A stretch of DNA of 58,128 nt from Falsiroseomonas oryziterrae (GTDB lineage: Bacteria; Pseudomonadota; Alphaproteobacteria; Acetobacterales; Acetobacteraceae). The notes beneath the pieces were generated by a model. The model saw nothing but the letters and a program-made list of their open reading frames with translations. It ran no database searches and was not told the origin of the DNA. A program made the position numbers and the translations under genes. Position 1 is the first letter of the stretch. Each line of letters starts with the position of its first letter. The stretch spans positions 1 to 58,128 of the forward strand of contig NZ_JAKJIB010000002.1 in NCBI RefSeq assembly GCF_021864505.1, written 5' to 3'. This document shows, piece after piece, positions 35,909 to 43,251 of the stretch.

Positions 35909-36372
35909 AGCCCGTGCCGCTCCCGCTCGCCACCGAGTTCCTGTTCCGGGTCGAGATGACGGTGGAGCCGACGGTTCTCGGCCCGACCCCGCTCGGCGAT
36001 CGTCGCGTCGGGCTCATCACCGGCGGCCGCTTCGAGGGGCCGGCGATGCGGGGCGAGGTGCTGCCCGGCGGCGCAGACTGGATGCTGACCGGCCCGGATG
36101 GCGCCACGCGGCTCGATGTGCGCGCGGTGCTGCGCGCCGATCATGGGCAACTGGTCGGGATCACCTACACCGGCCTGCGCGCCGGCCCGCCGGAGGTGCT
36201 GGCCCGTCTGGCGGCGGGCGAGAGCGTGGACCCTGCCGAGTACTACATGCGCACGGCGATCCGCTTCGAGACCGGGGCGGGGCCGCTCGAATGGCTGAAC
36301 CGGGTGCTTGCCGTCGCCATCGGCCAGCGGCCGCCGCAGGGGCCGATCTACGACGTGCACGTGATCCGCTGA
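35905..36372 (+). CDS. DUF3237-type protein
   Basis: 155 residues from a GTG overlapping the rhodanese stop. The layout of DUF3237 can be followed: an opening LATEFLFRVEMTV strand, GGRFEGPAMRGEVLPGGADWML, then YYMRTAIRFETGAGPLEWLNR and a final strand. The fold is expected to be a beta-barrel of allene-oxide-cyclase type; no enzymatic function is established. Members often sit next to acyl-CoA metabolism genes, as here. It ends three bases from the convergent ABC permease gene. Confidence 0.8.
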   Translation: MKPVPLPLATEFLFRVEMTVEPTVLGPTPLGDRRVGLITGGRFEGPAMRGEVLPGGADWMLTGPDGATRLDVRAVLRADHGQLVGITYTGLRAGPPEVLARLAAGESVDPAEYYMRTAIRFETGAGPLEWLNRVLAVAIGQRPPQGPIYDVHVIR

Positions 36373-36375
36373 GGG

Positions 36376-37050
36376 CTATCGCTGCGCGGCGAGCTTGCGG
36401 TCCTCGAGCCGCGACAGCAGCCGCACCAGCGGCCAAAGCAGCAGGAAATAGGCCGCCGCGGCGACCAGGATTGGCGTGGCGTTGAAGGTCACGCTCTGGG
36501 CCTGGCGCGCCTGGAAGAGCAGCTCCGGCAACGCGACGACCGAGGCGATCGAGGTCAGCTTCACCACCTCCAGCGTGTTGCCGAGCAGGTCGGGCAGCAC
36601 GTTCCGCACCGCCTGCGGCAGCACGACGAAGATCCAGACCTGCCAGCGCCGCAGCCCGAGCGCGCGTGCGGCCTCGGCCTGGCCCCGCGGCACGCTCTCG
36701 ATGCCTGCGCGCAGGATCTCCGCGTAGTAGGCGCCGGTGTTCAGTAGGAAGGCGATCGCGACCGCGCCCCAGGCGCCGAGGTCGAGCCCGGCGAAGGGCA
36801 GGCCCGCATAGAGCAGGATCAGCAGCACGAGCGGCGGGATCGCGCGGAAGATGTCGATCATCGCCATCAGCGGCCAGCGCAGCCAGGGCTCCCTGCGCGT
36901 CGAGAGCAGGGCGAATCCGACCCCCGCCGCCAGCCCGAGCGGGACGACGAGCAGCGCCAGCAGCACGGTCTGCTGCAGCCCGAGCCAGAGGATCGGCCAG
37001 GCGGCGACCGCGATCTCGGCGTTCAGGAAGGCGTCCGCGAAGTCGGCCAT
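36376..37050 (-). CDS. Polar amino acid ABC transporter permease (HisM/ArtM family)
   Basis: 224 residues, four to five helices. The EAA loop that contacts the ATPase reads ARALGLRRWQVWIFVVLPQA, preceded by SVPRGQAEA, a standard pattern for polar amino acid permeases. It follows the sister permease with a four-base gap, so they are made together. No ATP-binding gene lies on either side. Confidence 0.92.
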   Translation of the reverse strand: MADFADAFLNAEIAVAAWPILWLGLQQTVLLALLVVPLGLAAGVGFALLSTRREPWLRWPLMAMIDIFRAIPPLVLLILLYAGLPFAGLDLGAWGAVAIAFLLNTGAYYAEILRAGIESVPRGQAEAARALGLRRWQVWIFVVLPQAVRNVLPDLLGNTLEVVKLTSIASVVALPELLFQARQAQSVTFNATPILVAAAAYFLLLWPLVRLLSRLEDRKLAAQR

Positions 37051-37054
37051 CCGA

Positions 37055-37735
37055 TCAGCGGCGCCACGCGAAGCGCGTCTCGACCCAGCGGCCGGCGACC
37101 ACGACGGGGAGGAACAGCGCGAGATAGGCGGCGGCGCCCAGCATCAGCGGCGTCGGATTGCCCGAGAAGGCCATGCCCGATTGCGCCGCGCCCAGGATCT
37201 CCGACACCGCCACCACCGACCCGAGCGCCGTGCCCTTGGTGATCGCGATGGTGCGGTTGGTGAGCGGCGGGACGGCGATGCGGATCGCCTGCGGCAGCAC
37301 GATGCGGCGGAGGATCGGCAGGAAGCGCAGTCCGAGCGCGCGGCCGGCCTCCCACTGTCCCTTCGGGACCGCGCGGATCGAGCCCCAGAAGATCTCCTCC
37401 GCGAAGGCGGTCAGCACCAGCGTGAGTGCCAGCCAGGTGGCCCAGAAGCCCGAGAAGCCGATCCCCGCCGCCGGCAGGCCGAAGTAGATCAGGACGATCA
37501 GCACCAGCGGCGGGAGGGCGCGGAACAGGTCGACCAGGAACACGATCGCCCAGTTCAGTGGCCGCACGCCCAGGCAGCGCAGCACCGCTAGCCCGAGGCC
37601 GAGCAGCAGGCCGCTGACCACGACCAGCACGGCCAGCGCCACCGTCACGCCGAGCCCTTCCAGGATCTTGGGCCAGTACTCGGCCGCGACGCGCGCGTTC
37701 AGGAAGCTGAACGCGAACCCCTCCCAGCCGCTCAC
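37055..37735 (-). CDS. Polar amino acid ABC transporter permease (HisQ/ArtQ family)
   Basis: 226 residues from GTG 37735, with GAGGA seven bases upstream. The EAA loop reads GRALGLRFLPILRRIVLPQA. It is homologous to, but clearly distinct from, the permease encoded downstream, as expected for a heterodimeric channel. The ribosome site falls on the outer edge of the palindromic repeat at 37746, so the structure there could affect translation. Confidence 0.92.
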   Translation of the reverse strand: MSGWEGFAFSFLNARVAAEYWPKILEGLGVTVALAVLVVVSGLLLGLGLAVLRCLGVRPLNWAIVFLVDLFRALPPLVLIVLIYFGLPAAGIGFSGFWATWLALTLVLTAFAEEIFWGSIRAVPKGQWEAGRALGLRFLPILRRIVLPQAIRIAVPPLTNRTIAITKGTALGSVVAVSEILGAAQSGMAFSGNPTPLMLGAAAYLALFLPVVVAGRWVETRFAWRR

Positions 37736-37745
37736 GTGTGTGTGT

Positions 37746-37780
37746 CCTCAGACGCCGGGCGCGGCCTCCGGCCGCTTGGC
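37746..37780 (+). repeat. Intergenic palindromic repeat, copy A
   Basis: CCTCA (37746-37750), a GC-rich spacer GACGCCGGGC (37751-37760), stem GCGGCC (37761-37766), loop TCC, stem GGCCGC (37770-37775), then TTGGC. The same layout with different but still paired stems occurs at 40239 and 57993. Here it lies between the binding-protein and permease genes. Confidence 0.65.
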
Positions 37781-37828
37781 TTCGCGCAGGCCACTGTTCA
37801 GCTGGACGGGATGGCTGGTTTGTGCGCG

Positions 37829-37871
37829 GCGGCCATTCGGCCGCTCGGCCGGCGCGAGAGAGCGCCGGCCG
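37829..37871. other. Two adjacent hairpins between binding-protein and permease genes
   Basis: GCGGCC (37829-37834) pairs with GGCCGC (37839-37844) across ATTC, and CGGCCGGCGC (37846-37855) pairs with GCGCCGGCCG (37862-37871) across GAGAGA. They lie just 3' of the binding-protein gene, where stable hairpins often protect the upstream message and reduce read-through to the permeases. Confidence 0.6.
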
Positions 37872-37889
37872 CCTCTGGTGAAGTCCGGA

Positions 37890-38741
37890 TCAGCACCGCG
37901 GCTCGCGCGGGGTCGCGTCGTAGCCGGGGAGGCCGGGAACACCGGTCCCGGGGAAGACCACGTGCTCCGCGTCGTCCTCGGCCGGGGCGGAGCCGAACCA
38001 TTGCTGCGAGAGCCGTGCGATCGTGCCGTCGCGCTTCATGCATTCCAGCGCGTTCTCGAGCTGCACGCGCAGCGCGGTCGCGCCCATCGGCAGCGGCGCC
38101 GACCAATGCGCGCGCGTCTCGCGGATCACGAAGTCCGGCACGAATTGCGGCGTGCGCGTCGCGGCGTAGCGCACCACGGTGTTGCCGCCGAGATTCGCGT
38201 AGGCCCGCCCCGAGACGACCGCCTGCACCGCGTCGGGTTGCGTGTCGTAGGTCTGCACGGTGAAGCCGTAGCGCGCCGCATTGGCCTGGGCCCAGGCGTC
38301 GTAGGCGCTGCCCTTGTTCACGCTGATCGCCTTGCCCCGCAGCTCGTCCAGGCTCGTGATCGGCGCCGAGCCGCGCCGGATGCCGAACTGAAAGGCGGTG
38401 TAGAGGTAGCCCTCGGTGAACAGCATGTTCGCCGCGCGCTCCGCCGTCGCCGTGGTCGGCGCGCACAGGAAGTCGTAGCGCCCGGCATTCATCGCCGGGA
38501 TCAGGCCGGAGAAGCTGGCGCTGTCCACCACGAGCTCGCGCCCCATGCGGCGCGCCGCCTCGCGGAACAGGTCCACATTGAAGCCCTGCACACCGCCCTG
38601 GAGGGTCGGGAAGGCGTGCGGCGCGAAGGTACCGTCCACCGCGCAGCGCAGTGGCGGCTGGCTGCCGGGCGTCGTCCCCTGGGCCAGGGCCGGGCCGGCA
38701 AGGCCCAGCGACAGAGCGACCGCAAGCAGGCTGTGGCGCAT
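37890..38741 (-). CDS. Polar amino acid ABC transporter substrate-binding protein (SBP_bac_3)
   Basis: 283 residues from ATG 38741 (GGAAG five bases upstream). The signal peptide MRHSLLAVALSLGLA is cleaved after ALA-Q. The mature protein has the family pattern GFNVDLFREAARRMG and the later LDELRGKAISVNKGSAYDAW. It is the first gene of a binding protein-permease-permease operon. A C-terminal tail with two extra segments (EDDAEHVVF, Cys at the very end) is unusual. The ligand is unknown. Confidence 0.9.
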   Translation of the reverse strand: MRHSLLAVALSLGLAGPALAQGTTPGSQPPLRCAVDGTFAPHAFPTLQGGVQGFNVDLFREAARRMGRELVVDSASFSGLIPAMNAGRYDFLCAPTTATAERAANMLFTEGYLYTAFQFGIRRGSAPITSLDELRGKAISVNKGSAYDAWAQANAARYGFTVQTYDTQPDAVQAVVSGRAYANLGGNTVVRYAATRTPQFVPDFVIRETRAHWSAPLPMGATALRVQLENALECMKRDGTIARLSQQWFGSAPAEDDAEHVVFPGTGVPGLPGYDATPREPRC

Positions 38742-38927
38742 CGGATCTTCCCTTCCTGCAACCGGTTCCGATGCTTCCACCCGACCAGCCGTTGCGCCAC
38801 GCCGTGGGCGCATGAGTGGAGAAGAATTCACGCATGCGGCGCCACAATCCGGCCCTCGCGTCGTCGCGAGACCGCCCGCCTCGCAGGCGACAAGAGCAGC
38901 ATGAACTCGCGAAGGAACCGCGCCACC

Positions 38928-39128
38928 ATGCCCCGGATCGCCTTCGGCCTCGTCGTCGCGGGCCTCGCCTGCATCCTCCTCACCGTCGTGCTGGTGATGG
39001 GGGATGCGACGCTGCCCGGCCGCCTGCCGCCCTTCGCGGCCGCGCTGCTAGCCGGCCTCGGCGGCGTCGCGCTGGTCGGCGGTCTATGCCTGCTCGAGCC
39101 CCGCGACCGTCAGAGCCTGTCCGGGTAG
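38928..39128 (+). CDS. Small two-helix membrane protein, hypothetical
   Basis: 66 residues from ATG 38928 (AAGGA 11 bases upstream) or 75 from ATG 38901. Two hydrophobic helices (about 4-25 and 35-55) are joined by a short GDATLPGRLPP loop, with a charged C terminus (EPRDRQSLSG). No known family. The last 19 bases overlap the 3' end of mtnA on the other strand. Confidence 0.5.
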   Translation: MPRIAFGLVVAGLACILLTVVLVMGDATLPGRLPPFAAALLAGLGGVALVGGLCLLEPRDRQSLSG

Positions 39129-40204
39129 AGCGCCGCGAGCCCCGCCTCGGACGCCTCGGTCCGGCCGCGCTCGGTGATAAGGCCGGTGACCAGCCGCGCC
39201 GGCGTCACGTCGAAGGCAGGGTTCGCCGCCGCGCTGCCCTCGGCCACCACCCGCACCGTCTCGATCCGGCCATCGGCGGTGCGGCCGGTGAGGTCGGTCA
39301 CCTCCGCCGCGCTCCGCTCCTCGATCGGGATTTCCGCCACGCCGTCGCGCACCGACATGTCGAGGGTGGAGTGCGGCAGCGCCACCCAGAAGGGCACGCC
39401 GTTGTCGCGCGCGGCCAGCGCCTTAAGGTAGGTGCCGATCTTGTTCGCGACGTCGCCCTGCCGCGTCACGCGGTCGGTGCCGACGATGACGATGTCGACC
39501 TCGCCATGCTGCATCAGGTGCCCGCCGGCATTGTCGGCGACCACCGTGTGCTTCACGCCGTGCCGGCCGAGCTCCCAGGCCGTCAGCGCCGCGCCCTGGT
39601 TGCGCGGCCGCGTCTCGTCCACCCAGACATGCAAGTCGAGGCCGAGGTCATGCGCCTGGTAGATCGGGCTCAGCGCCGTGCCGTAGTCCACGGTGGCGAT
39701 CCAGCCGGCGTTGCAGTGGGTGAGCACGTTCACCCGCCCGCCAGGCTTGCGCGCCGCGATCTCCTGCAGCAGCGGCAGGCCGTGCTCGCCGATGCGGCGG
39801 CAGGTCTCGACGTCGTCGTCGCAGATCGCGCCGGCCTCGGCATAGGCGGCCGCCGCGCGGTCGGCAGGCGCGAGGTTGTGCAGCGCCGCCCGCATCCGAT
39901 CCAGCGCCCAGCGCAGGTTGACCGCGGTCGGCCGCGTCCTGCCTAGCATCTCCACCACCTGCTCGAGATTGGCCGTGGAGGCGTCGCGCCGCAGCGCCAG
40001 CGCCACGCCATAGGCGGCGACCGCGCCGATCAGCGGCGCACCGCGGACCTGCATGGATCTGATCGCATGCGCCACTTGGTCCTCGTCCGTCAGCCGCAGG
40101 ATGTCGAGCGCCCAGGGGAGCTTCGTCTGGTCGAAGATCCGCACCGACCAGCCGTCGTCGCGGTCCACCCAGACGCTGCGATAGGGAACGCCATCGATCT
40201 TCAT
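39110..40204 (-). CDS. mtnA: S-methyl-5-thioribose-1-phosphate isomerase
   Basis: 364 residues from ATG 40204 with GGAG upstream. MtnA signatures are strong: MQVRGAPLIGAVAAYG (51-66), catalytic Cys164 in LTHCNAG, Asp244 in VGTDRVTRQGD and the following NKIGTY. The enzyme converts methylthioribose-1-phosphate to methylthioribulose-1-phosphate in methionine salvage. No other mtn gene is nearby, so the rest of the route must be elsewhere, or the enzyme serves a shortened salvage or 5-deoxyribose disposal. Confidence 0.95.
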   Translation of the reverse strand: MKIDGVPYRSVWVDRDDGWSVRIFDQTKLPWALDILRLTDEDQVAHAIRSMQVRGAPLIGAVAAYGVALALRRDASTANLEQVVEMLGRTRPTAVNLRWALDRMRAALHNLAPADRAAAAYAEAGAICDDDVETCRRIGEHGLPLLQEIAARKPGGRVNVLTHCNAGWIATVDYGTALSPIYQAHDLGLDLHVWVDETRPRNQGAALTAWELGRHGVKHTVVADNAGGHLMQHGEVDIVIVGTDRVTRQGDVANKIGTYLKALAARDNGVPFWVALPHSTLDMSVRDGVAEIPIEERSAAEVTDLTGRTADGRIETVRVVAEGSAAANPAFDVTPARLVTGLITERGRTEASEAGLAALYPDRL

Positions 40205-40215
40205 CGTCTTGCTCC

Positions 40216-40306
40216 GCGTTGGCGCTTCGCGCCAACGCCCTCAGGCGCCGGCGCGCGCATCCGCGCGCTTGGCTCGCGGCACTCGCCGCGGGCCGCGTTC
40301 GCGGCC
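40216..40306. repeat. Intergenic palindrome array, including repeat copy B
   Basis: Four hairpins in a row. The first pairs GCGTTGGCGC (40216-40225) with GCGCCAACGC (40229-40238). The second is repeat copy B: CCTCA at 40239, spacer, then GCGCGC (40253-40258), loop ATCC and GCGCGC (40263-40268), followed by TTGGC. The third pairs CGCGGC (40275-40280) with GCCGCG (40285-40290). The fourth pairs GGCCGCG (40291-40297) with CGCGGCC (40300-40306). The array fills most of the 128-base gap between the UPF0262 and mtnA genes. Confidence 0.7.
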
Positions 40307-40332
40307 TCAGCCTGCTGCGCGGGCTGCCTTGC

Positions 40333-40800
40333 CTATATTCGTTGGTGAAGCGCGCAGACCAGGGTGAAGAGCCGGCGCGCCGTCTCGAAATCCAGCTCGA
40401 TCCGGCCGGCCAGCCGCTCCGTGAGCAGCGTCGCGCCCTCGTTGTGCAGGCCGCGCCGGCCCATGTCGATAGCCTGGATCCGCACCTCGGACCCGCCCTC
40501 CGCCACCGCCTTCTCGTGGCTTTCGACGACCAGGTGATAATCCTTGATCAGCCGCCGGAACGGCCCGAGGGCCAGGACGAGGGCATGCAGCGGCCGGTCC
40601 TCGCTATCGCGGATGTCGAAGCCGAGCCGCCCCTCGCGCACCGTGAGCGAGAGCGCGAAGGGCCCTGTCAGCCCCTTCGGCCGGAACACGTTGCCGGCGA
40701 GCAGATCCTCCACGGCCTGGCGCCGGTCCGCCTCGGCATAGGCGCTCGGAAGCGGCTGGGCGTCCGGCAGGACGACGCGGATCAGGTCCCTCTCGGCCAT
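40333..40800 (-). CDS. UPF0262 family protein
   Basis: 155 residues from ATG 40800 with AAGGGA upstream. The conserved UPF0262 pattern is clear: RRQAVEDLLAGNVFRP, LGPFRRLIKDYHLVVESHEKA and a C-terminal half with AIDMGRRGLHNEGA and DFETARRLFTLVCALH. It is a cytoplasmic protein of unknown function found in alphaproteobacteria. It starts just after the DUF983 gene ends (8-base gap) and is probably co-transcribed with it. Confidence 0.93.
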   Translation of the reverse strand: MAERDLIRVVLPDAQPLPSAYAEADRRQAVEDLLAGNVFRPKGLTGPFALSLTVREGRLGFDIRDSEDRPLHALVLALGPFRRLIKDYHLVVESHEKAVAEGGSEVRIQAIDMGRRGLHNEGATLLTERLAGRIELDFETARRLFTLVCALHQRI

Positions 40801-40808
40801 GCGCTCCC

Positions 40809-41240
40809 TTACCGCCGATCCTCGGGCGTGTCGCCGCCATGCTCCGAACCGGTGAAGCCGAGCCGCATCATCCACCCCACCGTCGCGCCCTTCACCGGGC
40901 GGAGCAACAGGATGCAGGCCAGGGTGAAGAGCGGCAGCCAGACCGCCATGTGCAGCCACATGGCCGGTTGGTAGGCCTTCTCCACCCAGAGCACCGGCGG
41001 CACCAGCAGGTGGCCGACAAGGAAGATGGTGAAGTAGGGCGGCGCATCGTCTGCCCGCAGCCGGCCGAGCGGCGCGCCGCAGTTTGAGCAGGCCGGCACC
41101 ACCTTCAGGTAGCCATCGAAGACCTTGCCGACGCCGCAGACCGGGCAGCGGTTCCGCGCGCCGCGCGAGACCGCCGTCCAGAAGCTATCGGGCGGGGTAT
41201 AGGGCAGGGCGGGTGCCGAGCGGTCGGGCTCCCAGCGCAT
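40809..41240 (-). CDS. DUF983 membrane protein
   Basis: 143 residues from ATG 41240 with AAGGA upstream. Two CxxC pairs form a zinc-ribbon-like motif (CPVCGVGK and CSNCGAPL) before two membrane helices (FTIFLVGHLLVPPVLWV and MAVWLPLFTLACILLLRP). This is the DUF983 layout; the function is unknown, although a role in membrane protein or metal-centre assembly has been guessed. It forms a pair with the UPF0262 gene. Confidence 0.9.
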   Translation of the reverse strand: MRWEPDRSAPALPYTPPDSFWTAVSRGARNRCPVCGVGKVFDGYLKVVPACSNCGAPLGRLRADDAPPYFTIFLVGHLLVPPVLWVEKAYQPAMWLHMAVWLPLFTLACILLLRPVKGATVGWMMRLGFTGSEHGGDTPEDRR

Positions 41241-41460
41241 CAGGCGTTCCTTCCGGCGTTCTGGCCCGGGCCGATAAGCGACGGGGCAGGCAGCGCGGGC
41301 GGCCATCCCGCCCGCTGGCCCTCCCGTGGGACAGCGCCATGGTGCAGTGCATCATGAGCCTTGCACGGATCCCGATCAAGCGCGGCCCGCGCCGGGCCAG
41401 CTTGCGCCCTGGCGGGGCCTCCCGGATCCTGCGCCAACGCCCCGCCCGCAGGACAGGTCC

Positions 41461-42117
41461 ATGCCCGAGCGCATCCTTGTGGTGAACCCGAACAGTACGG
41501 CGTCCTGCACCGTCGGGATCGAGGCGGCCCTGTCCGGCTTTGGGGCGCCGGGCCTGCCGCGGCTCGAGGTGGTGCAGCTTGAGGGCGGGCCGCCGGCGGT
41601 GGTTACCTGGCGCGACTGGTTCTCGGTGGCCGAGCCGCTGTGCCGGCTCGCCGAGCGGGAGGCCGCCGACGCCTACGTCGTCGCCTGCGTGTCCGACCCG
41701 GGCGTGGACGCGATGCGGACGGTGACGCGCGCGCCGGTCTTCGGGCCGTTCCGCAGCGCCATCGCGGCCGCGCTCGCGCGTGCCGACCGCGTCGGGATCA
41801 TCGCCTTCGCCACGCCCTCCATCCAGCGCCAGCGGCGCAGCCTGGCGGCGATGGGGGTCGAGGCACGCGTCGCAGGTCACGTCCCGCTCAACCTGCCGAT
41901 GGACACGCTGACCGATCCCGCGGCGCCGCGCGAGGCGCTGTTCGCCGCGGCCCGCCAACTCGTCGCGCAGGGCGCCGAGGCGGTGGTGCTGGGCTGCGCC
42001 GGCATGGCGGGGCATCGCGCGGCGGTGGAGCACGCCTGCGGCGTGCCGGTCATCGAGCCGTGCCAGGCCGCGGCGGCGCTGGCGATCCAGGCGGTGGTGG
42101 CGGCGCGCAAAGGGTAG
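41461..42117 (+). CDS. Asp/Glu/hydantoin racemase family protein
   Basis: 218 residues from ATG 41461. NPNST (9-13) near the N terminus and the two catalytic cysteines, Cys76 in VVACVSDPG and Cys179 in VLGCAGMAG, are those of hydantoin and aspartate racemases. Both thiols are present, so racemisation is likely rather than the one-cysteine decarboxylation of arylmalonate decarboxylase. With the hydantoinase and carbamoylase genes downstream, 5-substituted hydantoins are the favoured substrate, though those genes are several kilobases away. Confidence 0.88.
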   Translation: MPERILVVNPNSTASCTVGIEAALSGFGAPGLPRLEVVQLEGGPPAVVTWRDWFSVAEPLCRLAEREAADAYVVACVSDPGVDAMRTVTRAPVFGPFRSAIAAALARADRVGIIAFATPSIQRQRRSLAAMGVEARVAGHVPLNLPMDTLTDPAAPREALFAAARQLVAQGAEAVVLGCAGMAGHRAAVEHACGVPVIEPCQAAAALAIQAVVAARKG

Positions 42118-42248
42118 CGCCTGCCAGGCAGGATCGGACATCGCATCCGTTCTCAACCTGGACGCGGGATGCTAGCGTCCCGGCTCGGCGCGGGGTGGAG
42201 CGTCGCGCGGCCGCTGGCGCCGTCCGCGCAGTGGCGGGGAGAGCGGCG

Positions 42249-43157
42249 ATGCCGGTCATTGCGTATCAGTCCTTCAATGCGAACTCCTCCACGACGCACA
42301 ACCTGCAGTCGATCAGCAACCAGCACTTCACGAAGCAGACCAATGCGAGGGTGACGCGGGAGCAGCATGGCGCCTTGGTGCTGCCGACGGCGCCCGGCAA
42401 CCTTGTTGCGCCCGTCGAGGGGCCCGCGCATCTCCGTCCGATCGAGGCGCTCGGCGCCGGCTCGCACGGCAGCAACACCGTCTTCGGTACCCAGATCACC
42501 CTGGCGTGGCAGAACTTCTACCGCAGCTTCGGCCAGATGCCCGACATCATGACCATCGGCGAACTGGACACGTCGCACAGCGACTTCGCCGGCATGATCA
42601 GCGACCCCAATGTGCGCGTGTCGCCGCATGCGAACAACAAGGCGAGCCAGTCCTTCACGGTGATCTCGCAGACCGCCGTCGCCTCGCAGCTCGCAGTCCT
42701 GGCGACGGGCGTCGGCTATGTCGTGTATTCGGTGGGCGGTCTCGTCGTCGCCTTCGTCCATGTCCCGAACAAGCTCGCCGGAAGCCAGGGCGCAACCTCG
42801 ACCTTCTACAACGGCATCGCCGCGGCGATCGGCGGCAGCCATCCGATCCACTTGGTCATCGGGGACACCAACCAGCCCAACGCCGCCCACACGGTCATGG
42901 CGCTCAACAGCAGCTTCAACACTGCCGCCTACAGGAACGCCCTCGAGGGCAAGAAGATCGCGCCGGTGGACAACTACCTCGTCACGCAAGGCGGCACGAA
43001 CAGCACCGGCACGCAGATCTACGACATCGCGGTGTACCGCTCCGACCTCTGCGCCCTCGACGACCTGGCCTACCTCTCGCAGTCCTCCGGCGCGGTGACC
43101 GTCACCGACCATTGCGGCCTCGGGGTGAAGATCACGCGGAAGGGGAAGCTCTCCTGA
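42249..43157 (+). CDS. Divergent endonuclease/exonuclease/phosphatase-fold protein
   Basis: 302 residues, no signal peptide or membrane segment. I read the order of catalytic marks of the EEP superfamily: an N-terminal YQSFNAN strand with Asn10/Asn12, Glu105 in PDIMTIGEL (like the PDIxxLQE strand), His171 in VVAFVHVP, GDTN (205-208) where GDFN is usual, Asp259 in YDIAVY, and TDH (286-288) followed by a hydrophobic strand. The spacing resembles CdtB and DNase I-like proteins. Between the marks the sequence is unlike any member I know, and unusually rich in Asn, Ser and Thr. It may cut DNA or RNA, or hydrolyse a phosphoester. Confidence 0.7.
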   Translation: MPVIAYQSFNANSSTTHNLQSISNQHFTKQTNARVTREQHGALVLPTAPGNLVAPVEGPAHLRPIEALGAGSHGSNTVFGTQITLAWQNFYRSFGQMPDIMTIGELDTSHSDFAGMISDPNVRVSPHANNKASQSFTVISQTAVASQLAVLATGVGYVVYSVGGLVVAFVHVPNKLAGSQGATSTFYNGIAAAIGGSHPIHLVIGDTNQPNAAHTVMALNSSFNTAAYRNALEGKKIAPVDNYLVTQGGTNSTGTQIYDIAVYRSDLCALDDLAYLSQSSGAVTVTDHCGLGVKITRKGKLS

Positions 43158-43195
43158 GCCCGCCCGCGGCCCGTGCCGCGGAAAGGTCGCCTGGC

Positions 43196-43227
43196 CGGCA
43201 GGCCCCAATCCCGCCCAGGGCCTGCCG
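43196..43227. terminator. Hairpin between convergent genes
   Basis: CGGCAGGCCC (43196-43205) and GGGCCTGCCG (43218-43227) pair over 10 bases with a 12-base loop, between the ends of two convergent genes. There is no T-run. It probably serves both directions. Confidence 0.55.
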
Positions 43228-43251
43228 TTCAGCGGCGCCGGCGCAGTGCGC

